Shown here: positions 1-8,223 of the stretch, one piece after another
How the letters are laid out: each line of letters begins with the position of its first letter
Position numbering within the stretch: the first letter of the stretch is position 1
Origin: Sporisorium sorghi
Lineage: Eukaryota; Basidiomycota; Ustilaginomycetes; Ustilaginales; Ustilaginaceae
Direction: 5' to 3'
DNA: 11,485 nucleotides
Assembly: GCA_023212695.1 (NCBI GenBank)
Contig: JALCCG010000449.1
Location: forward strand, 1-11,485
Notes under the pieces: generated by a model
What the model was told of the DNA's origin: nothing
Databases searched by the model: none
What the model saw: the letters and a program-made list of their open reading frames with translations, nothing else
Translations under genes and position numbers: made by a program

Positions 1-45
1 CACATCTGGGCCAGAAATATAGTGGAGCTGCTGCCTGAAAATTCT

Positions 46-145
46 AAAATTGTGAAAATCCAGCAGCTCTAAGAGCCAGTCAGTCCACCGGCCCTGAGGG
101 CCGTCCAAAATTGCGAAAATCCAACAGCCCTCAGAGCTGGTCAGT
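46..145. repeat. Two diverged copies of a 39-nt direct repeat
   Basis: The segment 46-84 recurs at 107-145 with 33 of 39 positions identical and no gaps, a period of 61. Most differences are transitions, including TG versus CG. A perfect short hairpin sits between the copies at 89-103 (CGGCCC, loop TGA, GGGCCG). An 8-nt inverted repeat (AGCTGCTG at 26-33, CAGCAGCT at 61-68) overlaps the first copy. No coding frame explains it. It may be the edge of a degenerate dispersed element that continues left of the window. Confidence 0.6.
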
Positions 146-161
146 TCCCCCTCAATTCCTC

Positions 162-195
162 ATCTATGTGAATTCCGGATCTACGTGAACTACGT
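162..195. repeat. Imperfect 17-nt tandem repeat
   Basis: ATCTATGTGAATTCCGG (162-178) is followed directly by a related 17-mer, ATCTACGTGAACTACGT (179-195), with 13 of 17 positions matching. Two of the four differences are T/C changes. It adjoins the longer repeat at 46-145 and is probably part of the same low-complexity relic upstream of the first gene. Confidence 0.4.
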
Positions 196-363
196 TAGCA
201 GCCCACTTTTCCTAGACGCTTCGGAGTCCATGGATCAAACTTTGCACGAACAGGGCCCAAACACCAACAGCTCTCTCTCCCTTGCCCTCTATCTTGACAT
301 CGCCGGTCGATGCGTGTAACCCTCCTTCAACCATCTCTCCCCTTGACACACACCATCCCATGG

Positions 364-373
364 CCATATAAGG
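364..373 (+). promoter_or_regulatory. CArG-box / TATA-like element
   Basis: CCATATAAGG fits the MADS-box (SRF/Mcm1-type) CArG consensus CC(A/T)6GG exactly and also contains a TATA-like core, ATATAA. It lies 150 bases before the ATG of the membrane-protein gene, a plausible place for a core promoter. Which role it plays, if either, cannot be told from sequence. Confidence 0.4.
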
Positions 374-489
374 AGCGAAGGGTCTTCGGACAACACATCC
401 GGTCAAGACCCGCCATCCGACTTCATCTCAAGCAGACGTGACAGCCCAGCCCCCTTTCCATTGCCTCCCACCTGTCACCACACATTTGG

Positions 490-506
490 TTTTTTTTTTT
501 TTTTTT
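490..506 (+). promoter_or_regulatory. T17 tract in the leader of the DUF3533 gene
   Basis: An uninterrupted run of 17 T ends 16 bases before the start codon and is followed by CCCC. Pyrimidine tracts near the transcription start are common in fungal promoters and leaders. A run this close to the ATG may be transcribed as part of the 5' UTR, and its length may be unreliable. Confidence 0.35.
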
Positions 507-522
507 CCCCAGCTATCTTGCC

Positions 523-1974
523 ATGTCAGCGGTGAAACGCTCCAACTCGGATGGCTCGACGGCGGCCGGCTCCACACGCAACCACGAACACGTCAACACT
601 ATGAGCGACAAGGAGATGCCTTCCACAGCGGCGACGCCGGCGCGTCAAGAACCTCAACTCGGCCAAGAGGGTTTCTGGTCGCCAAGGCTTCGTGCGCAGC
701 GCGGAGTTTACCTTAAGGCGATGGGCGGTACTACGATGCTCATTGTCATCTTTGTGTGGGCTATCATTTCGATCTACTGGGGATCTGTATGGAAGGAAAT
801 CGACCTCTCGCCCAACCTCAACGCGTGGATTGTCAACCGCGATAGTGGTGCCATCGGCGCTGCCGTTCAGCAAGCGCTGCTCGATGTCAACAAGAATGGC
901 GTCAAACCGCACAGCACCTGGACCCTCATCGACCCCACGCGCTATACCCAGGATCAACTCGATTACGAAGTCACCAACACGCTTTCCACCTGGATGGTCG
1001 TCACCGTGGCCGAGGATGCCACTGCTAAGCTGGAACAGGCGCGCGCCAACGGTGATGCATCGTGGGACCCGCGCTCGCTCGTTTCCGTCACTTACGCCAC
1101 CTCCCGCAACTTTCAGGTTGTGCCCTCGATGGTGCTCGCTCCCGCAACGGCTACACTGAACAAGGCGCTCTCTCAGTTGAGTTCCCAACTCGCTGCCGAG
1201 TACTTTTCCACCATCGCCAACAACCAGACCGCTATCAACAACCTCGCTCGCGCCCCACAGACCATCGCCTCGCCCATCATCCTCAACAACCGCGACTTGC
1301 GCGAGTACGACGTCCCCGTCGCCATCGCCGTGCTGGTCGTAGGTTTGATCTACTTGACCATCCTGGCATTTGTGGCAACCATGGCGAACTTCGGGTCGAG
1401 GCAAGGGCTGCAGCCGTACCTTCGATTCCGCTCGTTGGTAGCCATGCGCATTCTGGTGCCGCTGGTGTGCTACTTTTTCCTGTCGCTCATGATCTCGCTG
1501 CTCAACGTCGCCTTCAAGCTGCCGTTCGGGCGCACTTTCAGCTACGGCGGCGGCTTCATGACGTGGTGGTGCGCCACGTTCATGGGCATGTGCGTGCTGG
1601 GTCTCGTGACCGAGTGCGCCATCTCGCTCGTCGGTCCGAGATTTATCGGCTTTACGCTTGTCTTTTGGATTATTATCAATGTCTCGGTTGCCAATTTTCC
1701 CATCGAGCTGTCAGACTCGGTTTACAAGTATGGCTACTCGATGCCGTTCTACGCGATTCGACAGATCTACGTCAAGATCATCTTTGACGTGGGTCAGCGC
1801 ATCGAGATCTTGAAATGGTTCGGCGTGCTGTGGGCGTGGATTGCTGTCATTTTGCTGACTTTCCCCATCTGGATCTACCTTGAGGTCAGGTCGGCACAGA
1901 AGGCTCGTGAGGCGCAAGCACAGCAGCAGCAGGAGAAGGAGCAGAGCCAGTCGGTGTCGGCGACCTCGCCTTAG
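523..1974 (+). CDS. DUF3533 / SNG1-family multi-pass membrane protein
   Basis: This intronless 483-residue frame resembles the fungal DUF3533 family, whose founding member is yeast Sng1 (nitrosoguanidine resistance). The layout is typical: a Ser/Thr-rich cytosolic N-terminus (1-65), one helix at about 68-88, a long non-cytosolic loop (about 90-263), then five helices at about 265-287, 308-330, 346-370, 374-394 and 432-453. The loop has one sequon (NQT at 234-236). The C-terminus is charged with a Q4 run (467-470). The ATG at 523 is the first in frame after the T-rich leader; Met27 (MSDKEM) is an alternative start. In yeast the family is linked to drug resistance and plasma-membrane function, but no transport substrate is established, so specific function is inference. 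The length is ordinary and nothing looks broken. Confidence 0.88.
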   Translation: MSAVKRSNSDGSTAAGSTRNHEHVNTMSDKEMPSTAATPARQEPQLGQEGFWSPRLRAQRGVYLKAMGGTTMLIVIFVWAIISIYWGSVWKEIDLSPNLNAWIVNRDSGAIGAAVQQALLDVNKNGVKPHSTWTLIDPTRYTQDQLDYEVTNTLSTWMVVTVAEDATAKLEQARANGDASWDPRSLVSVTYATSRNFQVVPSMVLAPATATLNKALSQLSSQLAAEYFSTIANNQTAINNLARAPQTIASPIILNNRDLREYDVPVAIAVLVVGLIYLTILAFVATMANFGSRQGLQPYLRFRSLVAMRILVPLVCYFFLSLMISLLNVAFKLPFGRTFSYGGGFMTWWCATFMGMCVLGLVTECAISLVGPRFIGFTLVFWIIINVSVANFPIELSDSVYKYGYSMPFYAIRQIYVKIIFDVGQRIEILKWFGVLWAWIAVILLTFPIWIYLEVRSAQKAREAQAQQQQEKEQSQSVSATSP

Positions 1975-2725
1975 TTTGCCCCAGTTGCTTTTGTGACCGT
2001 GCGTGCGCTGTTGTGCTGCGCTGATTGATACCCCCTCTCGCCATGGTGCCTTTTTTCGGGTTGGACGCACCACTCTTTCCGACACTTTTCTCACCCCTCA
2101 GCCTCATCTCGCTACCGCGGGCTTACACCCATCGTTTACGTTTCGATAATGTTGTTCTCATAGAATTTTTCCTCGATGCCTTCATCGGAGCAGAATCCGT
2201 GGTCTGTGTGTGTGCGTGCCTTCGATCTGTGCACATAGGAACAGCCGAAAGTGCAATGAAAACGGTTCTGGCTCGGCTTCGGATGTCTTCCTACAGCCCG
2301 CACTGTTTGATTCGGACCCTCCGCCGCCTGCGCCACTCCCTGACAACCAAAAGATGCGAGATGACGGACACGCCGAACCTTGTTTGCCCCAATCTTCGGA
2401 TGTTCCGCTTTTGCTGCATCCCGTCAGTATCGCGTCGAGTTGAACGTTCGGAAAGCGTGGGAGACTTGCTCCGCCACCCTTGGAACCCCCTCGAAAGTGG
2501 CGAGATAGCGTACTGACAAGATGAGGAAAGGGTGTGCTGCGCCGCACAACCGACCGCTCTCAGCAGCGCACATGTGGCTTGGCAAGCGACGTATAAGTAG
2601 ACTGGCTTCTTCGATGTTGCCCCCCTTTCTTCCTTCCCTCAGACCGACTGGACTACGCTCTCACAAGCACTCAATAGACACACCGAAGCTCTCGATAGAC
2701 ACAACGTCGACTTGACTCGATCGAG
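1975..2725. other. Intergenic region between the two plus-strand genes
   Basis: The 751 bases hold the 3' flank of the membrane-protein gene and the promoter of the next gene. Open frames exist on both strands but lack a consistent codon pattern, introns or recognisable protein similarity, and several begin at non-ATG codons. I see no RNA gene and no clear polyadenylation signal. A TATA-like element near the right end is listed separately. Confidence 0.6.
2592..2597 (+). promoter_or_regulatory. TATA-like element of the aldolase-fold gene
   Basis: TATAAG within CGTATAAGTAG lies 134 bases before the start codon and is followed by a CT-rich stretch (about 2606-2642) suited to transcription initiation. 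This is a positional inference only. Confidence 0.4.
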
Positions 2726-3898
2726 ATGTCGTTCTCCCGCTGTTTCTGGTCCATCGCGCTCCTTGTCGCCACTGCCAACCTGGTCGCGTCGCAATCGTAG
2801 GTACCTTTGCCAGCTTCATCAACCTCGCATATTCAAACTGACACCTCCCTTCGCTCTGCCCTTGCCACCCACAGCGGCCTCCCCACCCTCACCCCACGCC
2901 AACTCGCCGTCAGCCAGCTCGTCAACGCATCGCGCATCCTCGCCTACCAGGGCATCGCTGACGACTCCCCGGGCCACATTTCCATCCGCGACCCACTCTC
3001 GCCCACCACGGCGTTCCTCATCACCGCCTCTACCCGCACCGCATCCCAGATCTCGCCCGCCGACATCGCCGTCGTGCGCATCAACGATTCCATCGTCACC
3101 TCCGCCGCGCTGGACGGCTACCCTGCGCCCGCGCGCCCCGCCGAGATTTTCATCCACTCGTCGCTCTACCAGCGGTTTCCCAATACGACGGTGAGCAGCA
3201 TCGCGTACTACCGCACCGAGCAGCTGCTGCCGTGGACGCTGTTCCCGGCGAAATCCAGCAACGGCACGGCGGCGGATGCGACGGTTTCGGACGTCAGCAG
3301 CCTGTATGCGGCTACTTCGGGAGCGGCGTTCTTGGGCACATACCCGGCGCCCGTGTTCAATGCGTTCGACGCCGAGCCCAACACGACGAGTGTAAGTGTC
3401 GACAGCGTTGTGAAAGCCTTCGACCTGGCCCAAAAATTCGGCCCGGCGGGCACGAGCGTGCAGACGGTCAACCAGTCGGATGGGTTCCGCCCGCTCGTGC
3501 TGATGCGCAACGACGGCGCTACTGTCGTGGGCACCAGCGTGCCCGAGGTTGTCTTTAGGTTCGTGCAGGCGGCTAAGAGCGCACGCGTGCAGTACCACGC
3601 CGCGTCGCTGCTGTGGTCGAACGCGTCGGCGCCGCTGTTCTTGCCCGCGGCGGCGGCGAGCAGGACGAGCGACAACTATCTGCGCAGCTGGCTGCTGTGG
3701 ATGTCGCAGATCGAGCCGGCGATCAATGCGGACTCGACGCGCAGCCCGGAGCTGTGGAAGGGCGCTGGAGAGTCGAGTGCCGGTTCGGGGGCGGGGTCGA
3801 AGGGTACGACGGGTGGGGCGGAGGCGAAGATGGCGGTGTCGTCGTCGACGTGGGTGTTGGGTTTGATCGTTGCTGTGCTCCATGCGGTGCTGCTGTAG
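2726..3898 (+). CDS. Secreted, GPI-anchor-like class II aldolase/adducin-fold protein
   Basis: Two exons (2726-2796, 2875-3898) encode 364 residues. Exon 1 is almost entirely a signal peptide (residues 1 to about 22, core IALLVATANLVA). Splicing gives ASQS then GLPTLTPRQ. The body matches fungal class II aldolase-like proteins: GHISIRDP (57-64), PAEIFIHSSLY (112-122), LPWTLFP (142-148), AAFLG, and VLMRNDGATVVG ending the core. In metal-dependent members, two histidines follow the EIFIH region and a third sits in an (H/G)HG motif. Here these are Tyr135, Arg137 and Asp237, so metal catalysis looks lost; Glu114 and His118 remain. Seven or more N-glycosylation sequons are visible. The C-terminus is a Ser/Gly-rich spacer followed by a hydrophobic tail with no charged end (about 350-364), typical of a GPI signal. 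A cell-surface role is inferred; the ligand is unknown. Confidence 0.85.
2797..2874 (+). other. Intron of the aldolase-fold gene
   Basis: The 78-nt intron starts GTAGGT and ends CCACAG. It has a CTGAC branch-point match (CTRAY) at 2838-2842 and a CT-rich stretch before the acceptor. Without splicing, the signal-peptide frame hits TAG immediately (2798-2800). With splicing, the frame runs straight into the conserved aldolase-fold region, which supports both sites. Confidence 0.85.
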
Positions 3899-4024
3899 AG
3901 ATCGAAGGTGAAGGTCGAGGCTGGCACTCGGATGGCAGTCTTGTCACCGAATGCACACTCGTCGTGGCAGACCGGTTCCTGTCTCGTAGATATATGTATC
4001 CTTGCTGTTCGTTTACTTGCTTCT

Positions 4025-5313
4025 TCACATCTTTTCCTTTCGTGGCGGCACCAAACCCAAGATGAGATCCTCCTGTCTCGGGCATCTGGCGCGCGCCTCG
4101 GCATCTTCCCGCCTTTCGCTCTCGACATCCCTCTCGTCTTGCGGCGTCCACACCTTGTACTCCGCATTCGACGTATCCACCTCTCTGCCCAGAATATAGT
4201 CGAGAAAGAGTCGCCAGATGCTCTCTTCTCTCGTCAGCGTGCTGCGTGGTGGTGCTGAAGGCTTGCTGGAGATGGCATCGTCGAAATCTTTTGAGGAGGT
4301 GTACGCCTCGCCGTGTTCGACGGGGACGAGCGGCGGGTGTTTGCTCTTGGTGAACGCGTTGACGTGGCCGCACGGTGGCCAGTTCTTTTTGGAGGGGTCG
4401 ATCCAGAGGCTCTGTTTGAGGCGGTCGGTGTGGTCGAACATGCCGAGGTACTTTTCCATCATGTTTCTGTGAGGTGGTGAGGGCAGAGAAGGAGAATTCG
4501 ATCAGACACCACTCAGGCCAGTGCGAAAGGACGCGATACTCACTTGCCGATCTTCTCGTCGTCTTCAAAGCCGACGTACAGCAGGGGCACGCCCTTGAGC
4601 CCTCGTGCCAGCTTGAGATTCTCTGGCCTATTGAAGGCAAAATGAGTATGGAAGTACCACTGCACCCACTCGACGCCGGGACCGTAAGGCAAATCGTATC
4701 CCAGCCCCAGATTGGCCGCCCGAAAGATCCTCTCCTCGGCCAGCGGCTTGACCACGATCTCCATGAACCCGAACTCGGCCGCCTCGGGGTCCTTCTGGTT
4801 CTGCACGAACGCGTTCCCGCCACAAACATTCAGCAGGCGCGTCACCTTCGCCTTGGGCCCATACACGTGGTCCGACGGCAGCACGGCCATCAGGTGGCCG
4901 CCCAAGCTATGCCCGTTCACCGTCAACTCCACGTGCGGATTCGACTCCCACGCCAGCCGCACAATCGACGCAAGATCCACCTTGCACCACGTCGTCGTCA
5001 GGTCGACATTGTCAGGACACTGCCGCAGCGCCGCTTCGAAGTACTCCTCGTCGCCTGCCAGCTTGACCGGATCGCACTCCAGCGGGAACGATGCACCTGA
5101 AAAGCGGTAGTCGAACGTGTACGCCGCCACGCCGTTGGTCGCAAGCCACGTGGCGACGTTGTGGTAGAAGCGCGCCTGCACGCCAGTTGCGTTGGCAAAG
5201 ACCACGCTCGCCTTGATGTCCGATGGGGACGTCGGGCGGAAGATGGTGAGCGCGAGCGGGAAGTCGTCTGTGGCTCGATGCCGGGTGGCGATTCTCTCGG
5301 TGGGGACTGTCAT
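4025..5313 (-). CDS. Alpha/beta hydrolase, COG4757-like
   Basis: Two exons (5313-4544 and 4466-4025, minus strand) encode 403 residues. An early signature NATGVQARFY (41-50), followed by WLATNGVAAYTFDYR (56-70), resembles the COG4757 group of predicted alpha/beta hydrolases. The nucleophile elbow is GHSLGG with Ser136. The likely acid is Asp251 or Asp252 in GFEDDEKI, and the likely base is His291 in PPCGHVNAF, after the splice junction, so splicing completes the triad. No signal peptide or membrane helix is seen, so it is probably cytosolic. The charged tail after about residue 300 is longer than usual for the group. I chose the ATG at 5313; an upstream TTG in frame at 5322 is unlikely to be used. 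The substrate is unknown; an esterase or peptidase-like activity is possible. It converges on the aldolase-fold gene with 126 bases between the stops. Confidence 0.85.
4467..4543 (-). other. Intron of the alpha/beta hydrolase gene
   Basis: On the minus strand this 77-nt intron begins GTGAGT, ends CTCACAG and contains CTGAT as a branch-point candidate. Unspliced, the frame stops at TGA inside the donor, right after the GFEDDEKIGK segment. Spliced, it reads on as KNMMEKYLG and reaches the GHVNAF catalytic histidine motif. Confidence 0.85.
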
Positions 5314-5695
5314 GCTCGCCAATTGCTCGACGGTAGAGTGAAGGCTGAGAGTTAGACCATGTATGAGCCTCGGGTGTGTGTTTGCCTCTACAAGAGCCAG
5401 AGGTCAAGTGTCACCCGAGTCGAATCGGAGAAGGCGACGGAGTGGAAGTGATGACGCTTGCCTCACGACTGAAAGGCTGAAGAAGCCAGATGTGGTACAA
5501 TCGAGTGGGTAGGAGGACGCCGAGTGGGTGAAGTGAGCCAAGAGAACAAAGGCGACAACATGTGTTGCTGTTTGTGGGCCAAGCGACAACTGGAACAGAA
5601 GAAAAAGGACCCTGAGCCGGCTCACGGCTTTCAAACAGACCGTCTAGCCATGGCCGAAACAGCACAGACGAGACGTCACCTAGCGAGACTGCAGA
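5314..5695 (-). other. Upstream region of the alpha/beta hydrolase gene
   Basis: This should contain the hydrolase promoter and leader. I see no TATA box close to the start and no convincing open frame on either strand. The gene may use a TATA-less promoter. Confidence 0.4.
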
Positions 5696-5746
5696 GCGAG
5701 CTAGCGTGACGGCGAGCGAGCTTTTTGCGGGGTACAACTAGCTCGC
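5696..5746. repeat. Perfect 9-bp inverted repeat
   Basis: GCGAGCTAG at 5696-5704 is matched by its exact reverse complement CTAGCTCGC at 5738-5746, with a 33-nt spacer. Further GCGAG motifs occur nearby (5683-5687, 5712-5716). It could be a regulatory palindrome or the ends of a small decayed element; no target-site duplication is evident. Confidence 0.5.
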
Positions 5747-6545
5747 ATGACGTTTCCTTTTGAGCGTGAGCCGCGAATTCAAGCGAGCTTCACCGTCCGA
5801 AAACTTCCCAACACGGCTCTCGCCCTCTTTGAAAGGTTGCTAGACGCCGAGGGATCGTCGCATCTGTCAAACAGCGAGCAACCGCCGATATGGACAGAGC
5901 AGATCCTAGCTTCTCCAGTGAGGAACGAAACGAAACGCGAGTATGCCAGGGTGTTCCTATCAGATCAACATCATGGGGGTTGAGGCACGAGTGTTGGTGC
6001 GCATGTTGTGCTGGCTCGTTTCGCTCAGCGAGCCAGCCACGGATCGAAACAGCGATGCCTGTCCGGCACCCCGCCGTTGGGTCCTTTGATCGATGCGAAT
6101 GAAGGTTGAGGTATTGGGTTGAGCCTCACCGCGGACCCGGGCTCAGAGGCAGGGGATGAGATCAAACGGCTCAAGAGTGCCTGTGTCGGCCATGCGGAGC
6201 GCGACGATCGCAACACAACCCCCAATCGAGTCCAAAGTGTAACATGATGAGAGAGTTATGACGGTTAGATTTGACAAGCTGCTATCTTACTCGCACAAGA
6301 GACTCTAGATACAAAGGGCGAGAAACGAGCGAGCATGGGTCAGGAACAGGAGCGGCGACGGAGACGTAGGGACGGGCATCTATAGAGACAGCGGACAAGC
6401 GACTCGACAAGAACGGGGCTTGGGGGCCGACATCTATGGGGCGAGAAAGCTATAAAGGAGCCGACAAGGAGGCTACACAAGGGCACCAAAAAGGCAGCGC
6501 GGACGCTCAAGGGAGGCGCGACGATCGAAGGCACGAAGGCACCGA
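5747..6545. other. Gene-free stretch, purine-rich toward the right
   Basis: No supported gene. From about 6240 the plus strand becomes AG-rich with scattered TATA-like words (TATAAA at 6451-6456). Two loosely similar segments (about 6374-6425 and 6428-6484) each begin near CATCTAT and contain GACAAG and GGCT, which suggests an old local duplication. The hydrophobic minus-strand frame here is what a purine-rich plus strand produces by chance. Confidence 0.45.
6010..6037. repeat. Hairpin: 9-bp stem, 10-nt loop
   Basis: GCTGGCTCG (6010-6018) pairs perfectly with CGAGCCAGC (6029-6037) around the loop TTTCGCTCAG. The stem is GC-rich and would be stable in RNA or single-stranded DNA. No T-run follows and the host is eukaryotic, so it is not called a terminator. 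Its role is unknown. Confidence 0.5.
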
Positions 6546-6954
6546 GTGTCAGATGGAATAGCTCATGCGGCCACTTCAGCCTCTGCGGGCCCACTCTCAG
6601 CAGGCTGGCTCTGGCCGTGTCGTCTTGCCAGTCGAGCTGAAGGCCAGACTGCAGCAACATCGAGTTGCCCGGCTCTTCAGGCAGCTTTCCAGGCTAGTCG
6701 TGCTCGGCCGTCACCCTCGGCGGCAGCAATGGCAACAAGGTACTCGATCAACCTTGGGCGATTGAGAGCAGTCGGAGGGTGTCTGCTTGACGGAACAGAG
6801 ACCGACGATCAGCAGCCTTTGTCGAATGCGCTGCAAGCTTCTCTTCGGTCCGTCACGAGCATGTTGAGCTCCCCGCAGAAAGTGGTTGATCAAGCAGATC
6901 GCAGACTTTGTAAAGGTAGCTGAAGACCGCTTCGACGTCGAGCCTGGCTCGCGA

Positions 6955-7001
6955 GGCAGAAACGCGAACGGCCTACCGACTTTGTTCTGACCGACATCAG
7001 C
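6955..7001 (+). repeat. Diverged direct repeat, copy 1
   Basis: These 47 bases match 7731-7777 at 38 positions without gaps (offset 776). In one frame this copy reads RNANGLPTLF followed by TGA, where the other copy has TGG. Weaker similarity extends about 45 bases to the left. Confidence 0.55.
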
Positions 7002-7097
7002 GTCGACGCTCGACCTATTTGGGCTGTGTGTCTGGGCTTGGACGAAGGGTCCTGCAACGTGCAATCTCTGTTCTGGCCAACGCTCGGCCGCCAACAC

Positions 7098-7157
7098 GCC
7101 TCAAGGTACGACGCCTCAACATGCCGCGCCTCAAGCTGATACACCTCAAGCAGCCAC
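7098..7157 (+). repeat. Four tandem 15-nt units
   Basis: Units start at 7098, 7113, 7128 and 7143. Each opens with (G/A)CCTCAA and then diverges over the remaining eight bases. The period is a multiple of three, so any frame would give pentapeptides: RLKVR, RLNMP, RLKLI, HLKQP in one plus frame, or LEA-rich units on the minus strand. One plus frame contains a stop in unit 3. The array sits between the two copies of the larger direct repeat. Confidence 0.6.
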
Positions 7158-7730
7158 ATCATCTCGCTCATCCAGACGCCGGAAGAGGTCGCGCAAAGAG
7201 ACGGTGGACTCGCTGCTCAACTGGCAACTACCGTCAGAGAGGTCCTGGTTGGGGCCGCTGCTGTTGTGTTGCTAGCCGCTACACGTTTGCTCAACAAGCC
7301 TCGGCATCGTGACACGCTCAACGATCACCTGATGTGGGCTCTAGCTCATCTCCATCCATCACACAAGAGCATGCTGGCAAACAAGGGCACATCGGCAGCT
7401 GAGTACACCCATCGAAGCGGGAAAGCACGAGACTCTGAGCCGGATTCGTACCGACAGCGGGAGAAGCTCGCAGATAGACTCAACAAGAACTCGCAAGCTC
7501 CATCTCTTATGCTTCCGACCGTCTGCCGCGAGACGCTCCGAGCATTCCTGTCCAATTCTTTGTCAAAACACGCTAGAACATCCGTGATGACAAGGCCCTT
7601 CGTGCTGCTGATGAATCTCGCGCCTTCCGCTGTCGCCAAGCGCCGTCTGGCGATCAATCGAGCACAAGATTCTTGAGCAGCGTCTGCGGATACAGCGCAA
7701 GAACGCCTCATTGTCAAGTCAGACCTGCTG

Positions 7731-7777
7731 CACAGAAACGCCGACGGCCTACTGACCTTGTTCTGGCCGGCATCAAC
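7731..7777 (+). repeat. Diverged direct repeat, copy 2
   Basis: Partner of 6955-7001 (38 of 47 identical). In the corresponding frame it reads RNADGLLTLFW and stays open. Protein-level differences between the copies are often conservative (N/D, P/L, and E/Q and D/E just upstream), as expected if the ancestor was coding. Confidence 0.55.
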
Positions 7778-7977
7778 ATCTTCTGCTCGTGCTCTTTCTT
7801 GTACTTTCTTGTGTTTGTTCTGTTCGTTCTGTCTGTTCTCTCTGTGAGGAGCTTGTTCAGTGCGCAAGCGTCTCGTCCTCATCGCTCGAGCCTCGAACTC
7901 AGCGGGCCACGGATCCACGCATCGATGGTCACAGCAAGGGCTCTGAGTGACAAACACGAAGCGATGAGCTGCGACGG

Positions 7978-8223
7978 ATGTCTCGGGGGTCGCTCCTCAA
8001 CAAGGCCGAGCGTGAGATCGCAGACCGGGCTCTTGTGTACCTTCTGCCCAACCTCGGCGGACGAAGATGTGCAGCATTGCGATGCTCACAGGCAGATCAC
8101 ATGGCAAAGAAGCATCTGGGGAGGGGAATTGAGATTACGGGTTCATGCACAAGAGACGAGCGAGCAATGACAAAGACACTGAAAAGACTCTCAGACACCT
8201 GGGGTCTGGGAATCTATGAGTAA
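7978..8223 (+). CDS. Doubtful small orphan frame, 81 codons
   Basis: An ATG-initiated frame reads MSRGSLLNKAEREIADRAL and ends GLGIYE before TAA. It is hydrophilic, with no signal peptide, membrane helix or known motif. Its LLNK word recurs in nearby frames (7290, 7479, 9151). Codon third positions are not biased as in the neighbouring genes. It could be another piece of the decayed coding region or a chance frame. Confidence 0.15.
   Translation: MSRGSLLNKAEREIADRALVYLLPNLGGRRCAALRCSQADHMAKKHLGRGIEITGSCTRDERAMTKTLKRLSDTWGLGIYE

Larger units (their letters stand above)
6546..7840 (+). pseudogene. Possible decayed coding region with internal duplication
   Basis: Several plus-strand frames look partly coding but do not join into a gene. 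One open stretch ends at 6923. A second runs from about 7141 to the TGA at 7675-7677, with a first ATG only at about 7331, and after that TGA stays open for roughly 50 more codons. Segments before and after share a motif: RNANGLPTLF then stop near 6958-6990, and RNADGLLTLFW near 7734-7769. The preceding residues also correspond (AEDRFDV versus AQERLIV). The third-position bias of the real genes is missing. I recognise no family. Alternatives are a fast-evolving intron-rich gene or chance open frames. Confidence 0.3.

Noticed and set aside
526..1404. Long minus-strand open frame opposite the membrane-protein gene
   Set aside because: It is the shadow of a codon-biased plus-strand gene; its translation is low-complexity and matches nothing I recognise.
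2819..3883. Long Arg-rich minus-strand frame opposite the aldolase-fold gene
   Set aside because: Arg/His-rich composition is typical of antisense reading of a GC-rich gene; the plus-strand frame has the real domain.
3723..4829. 368-codon minus-strand frame crossing the hydrolase gene and gene 2
   Set aside because: It runs out of phase with the hydrolase exons, reads through their intron and into the antisense of gene 2, and lacks any recognisable domain.
5739..5755. TGACGT-like CRE half-site near ATGACGTTT
   Set aside because: Only a half-site with no second element; too short to support a call.
6311..6319. ACAAAGGGC, one base off the smut pheromone response element ACAAAGGGA
   Set aside because: Single imperfect copy, no clear target gene within range, and such a 9-mer with one mismatch is expected by chance.
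6340..6660. Hydrophobic 106-codon minus-strand frame
   Set aside because: The plus strand is purine-rich here, which gives Leu/Pro/Ser-rich antisense frames by chance; no domain or promoter supports it.
7787..7850. Hydrophobic Cys/Phe/Leu-rich translation suggesting a membrane helix
   Set aside because: It comes from a low-complexity CTTTCTTGT-like pyrimidine stretch, not from conserved coding sequence.
8120..8170. B-box-like GGTTCATGC, possible tRNA
   Set aside because: No matching A box or cloverleaf pairing at the required spacing.
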